Part shown: positions 5,228 to 9,624 of the stretch, piece by piece
How positions within the stretch are numbered: position 1 is the first letter of the stretch
Layout of the letters: each line of letters begins with the position of its first letter
Assembly: GCA_937960725.1 (NCBI GenBank)
Contig: CALGOY010000048.1
Location: forward strand, 1 to 9,624
Direction: 5' to 3'
Origin: an uncultured Bacillota bacterium
GTDB taxonomy: Bacteria; Bacillota; Clostridia; Caldicoprobacterales; UBA3941
DNA length: 9,624 bases
Made by a program: the position numbers and the translations under genes
The notes under the pieces: model-generated
What the model saw: the letters and a program-made list of their open reading frames with translations, nothing else
Databases searched by the model: none
What the model was told of the DNA's origin: nothing

Positions 5228-6331
5228 ATGAAGAAGACACCATTATATGATATTCATATGAAATTAGGGGGAAAGATGATCGATTTCGGCGGTTGGGCTT
5301 TGCCTGTTCAGTATTCCAGCATTATTGAAGAACATAAGGCTGTGAGGGAGAGGGCAGGATTATTTGATGTATCCCACATGGGGGAAATAATCGTTGAGGG
5401 GCCCTCTGCTTTTGAGTTTTTGCAGCGGATGGTTACAAACGATATTTCGGGGATAAGCCAAGGCAGGGCCATATATACACCTATGTGCTATCCAGATGGG
5501 GGAACGGTAGATGATTTTATAATATATCAATTGGAAGAGGATAAATATCTATTGGTTGTTAATGCCTCCAATACCGATAAGGACTATGAATGGCTCATGG
5601 AACATAGGGTAGATGGGGTTGAAATACATAACGTATCCTGCGATTATGCGCAGCTGGCTATTCAAGGACCTGCCGCTCAATCCATACTTCAAAAGCTAAC
5701 GGATACTCCCCTGGGGGAGATTCGGTTTTTCCGATTTGCAAAGGATGTTGAAATAGCGGGTGTCAAGAGCTTAGTCTCCCGCACTGGATATACTGGAGAA
5801 GATGGATTTGAAATCTATTTTTCTGCAGATAAGGCGGTAGAGCTATGGGAGAAAATAATGGAGGCGGGGGAGGGGGAAGGGATGCTCCCTGCCGGGCTAG
5901 GGGCAAGGGATACCCTACGTTTTGAAGCGGGTCTGGTTTTATATGGCAATGAGCTATCGCAGGAAATTACCCCGCTGGAGGCAGGGTTGGGTCGATTTGT
6001 AAAACTGGGTAAGGAGTATTTTATAGGAAAGGATGCCCTGGTAAAACAGAGCGAAGAGGGCCTTGAAAGGACCTTAGTAGGATTTGAGATGATAGACCGG
6101 GGTATACCAAGAAGCCAGTATAAAATCTACCATGAGGATAAGGAAATTGGCCTGGTAACTAGCGGTAGCTTTGCCCCAACTCTTCAAAAAAATCTTGGCC
6201 TAGCTCTTATAGATTCTGCTTATTCTGAAATCGGGACAGAGATATCGGTTATCGTTAGAAAGAGGTCATTAAAGGCTAAGCTGGTGGAGCTTCCATTTTA
6301 TTCGAGAAAAGCTAAAAAGCCATCAAAATAA
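5228..6331 (+). CDS. gcvT: Glycine cleavage system T protein (aminomethyltransferase)
   Basis: GcvT takes the aminomethyl group from the lipoyl arm of GcvH, transfers the one-carbon unit to tetrahydrofolate as 5,10-methylene-THF, and releases ammonia in the cytoplasm. The protein is 367 residues, the usual length. Visible landmarks are IDFGGWALPVQY (18-29), GLFDVSHMGE (44-53), GGTVDD (91-96, with the conserved catalytic-site aspartate), QGPAAQ, SRTGYTGEDGFEIY and the GARDTLRFEAG folate-site motif. The C-terminal barrel domain is complete. I chose ATG 5228, preceded by AGAAGGTG at 6-nt spacing, because it gives the family's normal N-terminus. The upstream in-frame ATGs at 5192 and 5198 have no ribosome binding site. 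It is the first gene of the operon, divergent from the MFS gene. Confidence 0.97.
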   Translation: MKKTPLYDIHMKLGGKMIDFGGWALPVQYSSIIEEHKAVRERAGLFDVSHMGEIIVEGPSAFEFLQRMVTNDISGISQGRAIYTPMCYPDGGTVDDFIIYQLEEDKYLLVVNASNTDKDYEWLMEHRVDGVEIHNVSCDYAQLAIQGPAAQSILQKLTDTPLGEIRFFRFAKDVEIAGVKSLVSRTGYTGEDGFEIYFSADKAVELWEKIMEAGEGEGMLPAGLGARDTLRFEAGLVLYGNELSQEITPLEAGLGRFVKLGKEYFIGKDALVKQSEEGLERTLVGFEMIDRGIPRSQYKIYHEDKEIGLVTSGSFAPTLQKNLGLALIDSAYSEIGTEISVIVRKRSLKAKLVELPFYSRKAKKPSK

Positions 6332-6337
6332 TAGCTG

Positions 6338-6367
6338 TTGAAAAGCTGTATAGATTATTGTTATTAT
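6338..6367 (+). promoter_or_regulatory. Possible internal promoter before gcvH
   Basis: TTGAAA (6338-6343) and TATTAT (6362-6367) are separated by 18 nt in the 71-nt AT-rich gap between gcvT and gcvH, the widest gap in the operon. It could give extra transcription of gcvH-gcvPA-gcvPB. AT-rich gaps produce such matches by chance. Confidence 0.35.
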
Positions 6368-6402
6368 ATTCTTAATAAATTATAAAAATGGGGGATGAAG
6401 CA

Positions 6403-6786
6403 ATGAAGGTATTGGCAGAGCTTAAATATTCAAAAGAACATGAGTGGGTTAAGTTGGAAGGCAATCGAGCATATATTGGAATAACCGACTATGCCCAGGA
6501 TGCCCTTGGGGATATTGTATTTGTTGAACTGCCTGAGGAAGGGGCAGAGCTTGAGGCGGGGGATGTATTGGGAGCTGTAGAATCCGTAAAGGCTGCATCG
6601 GATATATACGCTCCTGTATCCGGAAAAGTTGTTGAAGTTAACGAGGAGCTGGAAGATGCTCCGGAGAAGATTAATGAAGAGCCTTATGAAGCCTGGATTG
6701 CAGTTTTAGAAATTTCTGATTCTTCTGAGCTGGAGGATTTGTTGTCTGCGGAGGAATATGAAAAGCTCTGTGAAGAGGAGGCTTGA
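6403..6786 (+). CDS. gcvH: Glycine cleavage system H protein (lipoyl carrier)
   Basis: GcvH is the small shuttle protein whose lipoyl arm carries the aminomethyl group between the P, T and L proteins. The lipoylated residue is Lys63, within the motif [18 protein letters not shown]. The rest of the hammerhead fold is intact, from [10 protein letters not shown] near the N-terminus to [19 protein letters not shown] at the C-terminus. At 127 residues it has the standard length. I use ATG 6403 rather than the in-frame ATG 6388, because GGGGGA lies just upstream of 6403 and the family begins here. Its stop codon lies 2 nt before the gcvPA start, so translation of the two is probably coupled. It needs lipoylation by a ligase or LipA/LipB pathway not seen in the window. 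Confidence 0.97.
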   Translation: MKVLAELKYSKEHEWVKLEGNRAYIGITDYAQDALGDIVFVELPEEGAELEAGDVLGAVESVKAASDIYAPVSGKVVEVNEELEDAPEKINEEPYEAWIAVLEISDSSELEDLLSAEEYEKLCEEEA

Positions 6787-6788
6787 GG

Positions 6789-8144
6789 ATGTCAAGGTAC
6801 ATTCCCAACACCGATGCCCAGCAGCAGGAGATGCTTAAAGCCATCGGCTGTTCTTCTATGGAAGAGCTTTTTAGCGATATAGCTGAGGAAGTCCGCTTAA
6901 AAAAAGATCTAAATCTTCCAGAGCCCATGGCGGAGATGGAGCTGGTCAGGCATATGGAAAATTTGGCTTCTAAGAACAGCCATGGAGGCCAGTATGTATG
7001 CTTTTTAGGAGCAGGGGCATATGACCATTATATCCCTGCAGTAGTAGACCATATAATCTCCAGATCTGAATTTTATACAGCCTATACCCCATATCAGCCG
7101 GAGATTAGCCAGGGAACCCTACAGGCTATCTACGAGTATCAGACCATGATATGTGAGCTGACGGGGATGGAGGTAGCCAACGCTTCCATGTATGATGGGG
7201 CTACTGCTTTAGCTGAAGCTGCCCTTATGGCCTGTCAAGCCACCAGGAGGAACAGGATACTTATAGCTCAAAGCGTTAATCCCGAATATAGAGAGGTATT
7301 GAGCACCTATGTCCGCTATCAGGAAAAGGAAATTGTAGAGCTGGATATCGATAGTAGCGGGGCAGTGGATTTAAACAGTTTGGAAGAAGCGGTAAATGAG
7401 GATACTGCAGCGATAATAGTTCAAAGTCCCAACTTCTTTGGCATAATAGAAAATCTGAAGGCAGTTGGGGAACTGGCTCATGATAAGAAGGCCTTGTTTA
7501 TAGTCTGCACAGACCCGATTTCCCTGGGACTTTTGCAGCCTCCGGGAAAGCTGGGGGCGGATATAGTAGTTGGGGAAGGGCAAGCCCTTGGAAACCCAAT
7601 GAGCTTTGGAGGGCCTTACCTGGGCTTTTTCGCAGTTACTGCTAAACTGATGAGGAGGATGCCTGGAAGGGTGGTGGGCGAAACGGTGGACAAAGAAGGA
7701 AAGCGGGGCTTTGTTCTCACCCTCCAGACCAGAGAGCAGCATATCCGAAGAGAGAAAGCTACTTCTAATATCTGTACTAATCAGGCCCTTAATGCCCTGG
7801 CAGCTACCGTGTATTTATCCCTGCTTGGAAAAAAAGGAATTAGGGAAGTAGCGCTTCAGTGTTTGCACAAGGCCCATTACCTATACGATAAGCTGCTTGA
7901 GACAGGATACTTTACGCCCGTGTTTTCTGGTCCTTTCTTTAAGGAGTTTGCAGTTAAAAGTACCGTGCCGATAGAGCTGTTAAATAATAGATTGTTGGAG
8001 AGGGGAATAATTGGAGGATATGATTTAGGGAAAGCATACCCAGACATAAAAAATGGCTGGCTGCTGGCTGTTACCGAGAAGCGGACCCGAGAGGAAATGG
8101 ACAAACTGGTAAAAGAGGCAGGTGATTTGGCCAATGAAAACTAA
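6789..8144 (+). CDS. gcvPA: Glycine dehydrogenase (decarboxylating) subunit 1
   Basis: This is the alpha subunit of the two-subunit P protein found in many Firmicutes, archaea and other thermophiles. With GcvPB it decarboxylates glycine and transfers the aminomethyl group to GcvH. It is 451 residues, normal for the family. It shows [14 protein letters not shown] at the start, then [18 protein letters not shown], the [16 protein letters not shown] and [11 protein letters not shown] stretches, and [11 protein letters not shown]. As expected it lacks the PLP-binding lysine motif, which is in GcvPB. ATG 6789 follows GAGGAGG (6775-6781) at 7 nt. The gene overlaps gcvPB by 11 nt. No defect is seen. 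Confidence 0.96.
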   Translation: MSRYIPNTDAQQQEMLKAIGCSSMEELFSDIAEEVRLKKDLNLPEPMAEMELVRHMENLASKNSHGGQYVCFLGAGAYDHYIPAVVDHIISRSEFYTAYTPYQPEISQGTLQAIYEYQTMICELTGMEVANASMYDGATALAEAALMACQATRRNRILIAQSVNPEYREVLSTYVRYQEKEIVELDIDSSGAVDLNSLEEAVNEDTAAIIVQSPNFFGIIENLKAVGELAHDKKALFIVCTDPISLGLLQPPGKLGADIVVGEGQALGNPMSFGGPYLGFFAVTAKLMRRMPGRVVGETVDKEGKRGFVLTLQTREQHIRREKATSNICTNQALNALAATVYLSLLGKKGIREVALQCLHKAHYLYDKLLETGYFTPVFSGPFFKEFAVKSTVPIELLNNRLLERGIIGGYDLGKAYPDIKNGWLLAVTEKRTREEMDKLVKEAGDLANEN

Positions 8145-9594
8145 TAGGAAACTTATATTTGAAAAAAGTGTCCCTGGAAGGGTAGGATATTCCCTGCCTA
8201 AGCTGGATGTACCCCAGTCTAGCCTGGAAAATTTGATTCCAACGGAATATTTGAGGGATGAAGAGCCTAATCTGCCAGAGGTTAGTGAAAATGAGGTGGT
8301 TCGCCATTTCGTAGGCCTATCTGCTCTAAATCACGGAGTGGATACCGGTTTTTATCCTCTAGGCTCCTGCACTATGAAGTATAATCCCAAGTTAAATGAA
8401 GACCTAGCAAGACTTAGAGGCTTTACTGACGTCCATCCTCTACAGCCAGAGGAGACCGTGCAGGGCTGCTTGGAGCTGATGTATCGGATGGATAAATTGT
8501 TGTCTGAAATAACCGGAATGGCCCGTTTTACCCTGCAGCCTGCAGCGGGAGCCCACGGAGAGTTGGCAGGGCTTATGATTATCAAGGCCTATCACCAACA
8601 TCATGGCCAGGGCCAGAGGAAAAAGATGCTTGTACCGGACTCCGCCCATGGGACTAATCCGGCTTCAGCGGCATTGGCTGGATTCGATGTGGTGGAGGTT
8701 CCCTCCGACGATAGGGGTGGGGTGGATTTAGAAGCCCTTAGGGAAATGGTCGATGAAGAAACCGCTGGGCTGATGCTGACCAATCCTAACACACTAGGCC
8801 TTTTCGATGAAAATATAGTGGAGGTGGCCCGGATAGTTCACGATGCTGGAGGACTTCTGTATTATGATGGAGCTAATGCCAATGCTATATTGGGGATAGC
8901 CAGGCCGGGAGATATGGGATTTGATGTGGTACACCTAAATCTTCACAAGACTTTCAGCACACCCCACGGTGGTGGAGGGCCTGGATCTGGTCCTATAGGG
9001 GTGAGGGAGGATCTGGTTCCGTTCCTACCTAAGCCAATGGTGGAGTACGATGGGGAAAAATATTACTTAGACTACGAACGGCCCCTATCCATTGGCAAGA
9101 TAAAATCTTTTTATGGCAATTTCAATGTAGCGATAAAAGCCTATGCCTATATATTAACCATGGGGGCAGAAGGGTTGAGGAAGGTATCCGAAACCGCAGT
9201 TCTCAATGCTAATTATATAATGGAAAAATTGAAAGATATTTATCATTTGCCCTATGATAGGGTTTGTAAACATGAATTTGTATTATCTGCTCAAAAGCAA
9301 AAAGAAAAAGGCATAACAGCTATGGATATTGCTAAGCGGTTGATTGATTTTGGATTCCATCCACCGACTACCTATTTCCCTCTTATTGTAAAAGAAGCAT
9401 TGATGATCGAACCTACTGAAACTGAAGGGAAGGAAACCCTGGATGCCTTTATCGATGCTATGGTTCAGATCGCTAGGGAAGTGGAAGAAGCTCCGGAGGT
9501 TATAAAAGAGGCGCCCCACGATACTCCGGTAAGAAGGCTAGATGAAACCAGGGCTGCCCGAAAACCTAAGCTGCGCTGGACTAAATCCGAATAG
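8134..9594 (+). CDS. gcvPB: Glycine dehydrogenase (decarboxylating) subunit 2
   Basis: The catalytic beta subunit of the P protein. It carries pyridoxal phosphate on Lys272 in the motif [18 protein letters not shown] (267-284), where the glycine-rich loop follows the lysine as in all P proteins. Other landmarks are [13 protein letters not shown] (73-85), [23 protein letters not shown] and the [10 protein letters not shown] motif upstream of the lysine. At 486 residues it is full length, with the C-terminal domain including [14 protein letters not shown] 8134 is preferred over the in-frame GTG 8122, since AGAGGCAGGTG lies just upstream and the start overlaps the gcvPA end by 11 nt, a coupled arrangement. 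The stop is followed at once by a ribosome binding site for another gene. Confidence 0.97.
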   Translation: MKTNRKLIFEKSVPGRVGYSLPKLDVPQSSLENLIPTEYLRDEEPNLPEVSENEVVRHFVGLSALNHGVDTGFYPLGSCTMKYNPKLNEDLARLRGFTDVHPLQPEETVQGCLELMYRMDKLLSEITGMARFTLQPAAGAHGELAGLMIIKAYHQHHGQGQRKKMLVPDSAHGTNPASAALAGFDVVEVPSDDRGGVDLEALREMVDEETAGLMLTNPNTLGLFDENIVEVARIVHDAGGLLYYDGANANAILGIARPGDMGFDVVHLNLHKTFSTPHGGGGPGSGPIGVREDLVPFLPKPMVEYDGEKYYLDYERPLSIGKIKSFYGNFNVAIKAYAYILTMGAEGLRKVSETAVLNANYIMEKLKDIYHLPYDRVCKHEFVLSAQKQKEKGITAMDIAKRLIDFGFHPPTTYFPLIVKEALMIEPTETEGKETLDAFIDAMVQIAREVEEAPEVIKEAPHDTPVRRLDETRAARKPKLRWTKSE

Positions 9595-9604
9595 GAGAGA
9601 TGAG

Positions 9605-9624
9605 ATGAACGTATTCGACATAAT
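9605..9624 (+). CDS. Start of next operon gene, probably dihydrolipoyl dehydrogenase
   Basis: Only six full codons are visible (MNVFDI), preceded by AGGAGAGA (about 9595-9600) and 10 nt after the gcvPB stop. A start of the form M..FDI followed by a Rossmann glycine motif is common in lipoamide dehydrogenases (the L or E3 protein), which often follow gcvPB in Firmicutes. A lipoate ligase is the other common neighbour. The assignment is inferred from context and these few residues. Confidence 0.45.

Noticed and set aside
1..9624. CRISPR array, tRNA/rRNA, insertion sequence, phage attachment site or defence system
   Set aside because: No regularly spaced repeats, cloverleaf-like sequence, transposase or integrase frame, terminal inverted repeats or recognisable defence genes were seen on either strand by reading.

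Overview
The window looks like chromosomal DNA from a low-to-moderate-GC Gram-positive anaerobe, most likely class Clostridia. The signs are strong AGGAGG-type ribosome binding sites, AT-rich gaps with TATAAT-like -10 boxes, use of TTG starts, a two-subunit glycine decarboxylase (GcvPA/GcvPB), and paired efflux-type ABC ATPases, one carrying an AbrB-like tail. I cannot name a genus from sequence alone.

Layout. Positions 1-364 (minus strand) hold the start of an unrecognised tyrosine-rich protein that runs off the left edge. Positions 365-640 are an AT-rich gap with a good promoter for the next gene. A GNAT acetyltransferase (641-1069) is followed by the remains of a HI0933/YhiN-family flavoprotein (1118-2021), which is broken by a frame change and apparently two internal deletions. 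Next come two ABC ATPase genes (2116-2799 and 2837-3766) without a permease. The second has a charged linker and a C-terminal SpoVT/AbrB-like domain. A short unrecognised gene (from 3792) then runs into the 3' end of a convergent MFS transporter gene (minus, 3962-5068). Both appear truncated at the same point near 3975-3985.

From 5228 the window is a clean glycine cleavage operon: gcvT, gcvH, gcvPA and gcvPB, with the first codons of a fifth gene at 9605 that is probably lipoamide dehydrogenase. GcvPA/GcvPB decarboxylate glycine and load the aminomethyl group on lipoyl-Lys63 of GcvH. GcvT passes the one-carbon unit to tetrahydrofolate and releases ammonia. The E3 (L) protein reoxidises the lipoyl arm. 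Spacing is tight (2-nt gap gcvH/gcvPA, 11-nt overlap gcvPA/gcvPB), so the subunits are probably translationally coupled. The MFS and gcvT genes diverge from a 159-nt region with back-to-back -10 boxes and a small dyad between them.

The gcv half is intact and ordinary. The unusual part is 1.1-4.0 kb, where three deletion-like scars and a missing permease cluster. This suggests local gene decay or an assembly problem. I found no RNA gene, CRISPR array, insertion sequence or convincing riboswitch, and nothing I would call a new system. The most interesting functional feature is the ABC ATPase-AbrB fusion.
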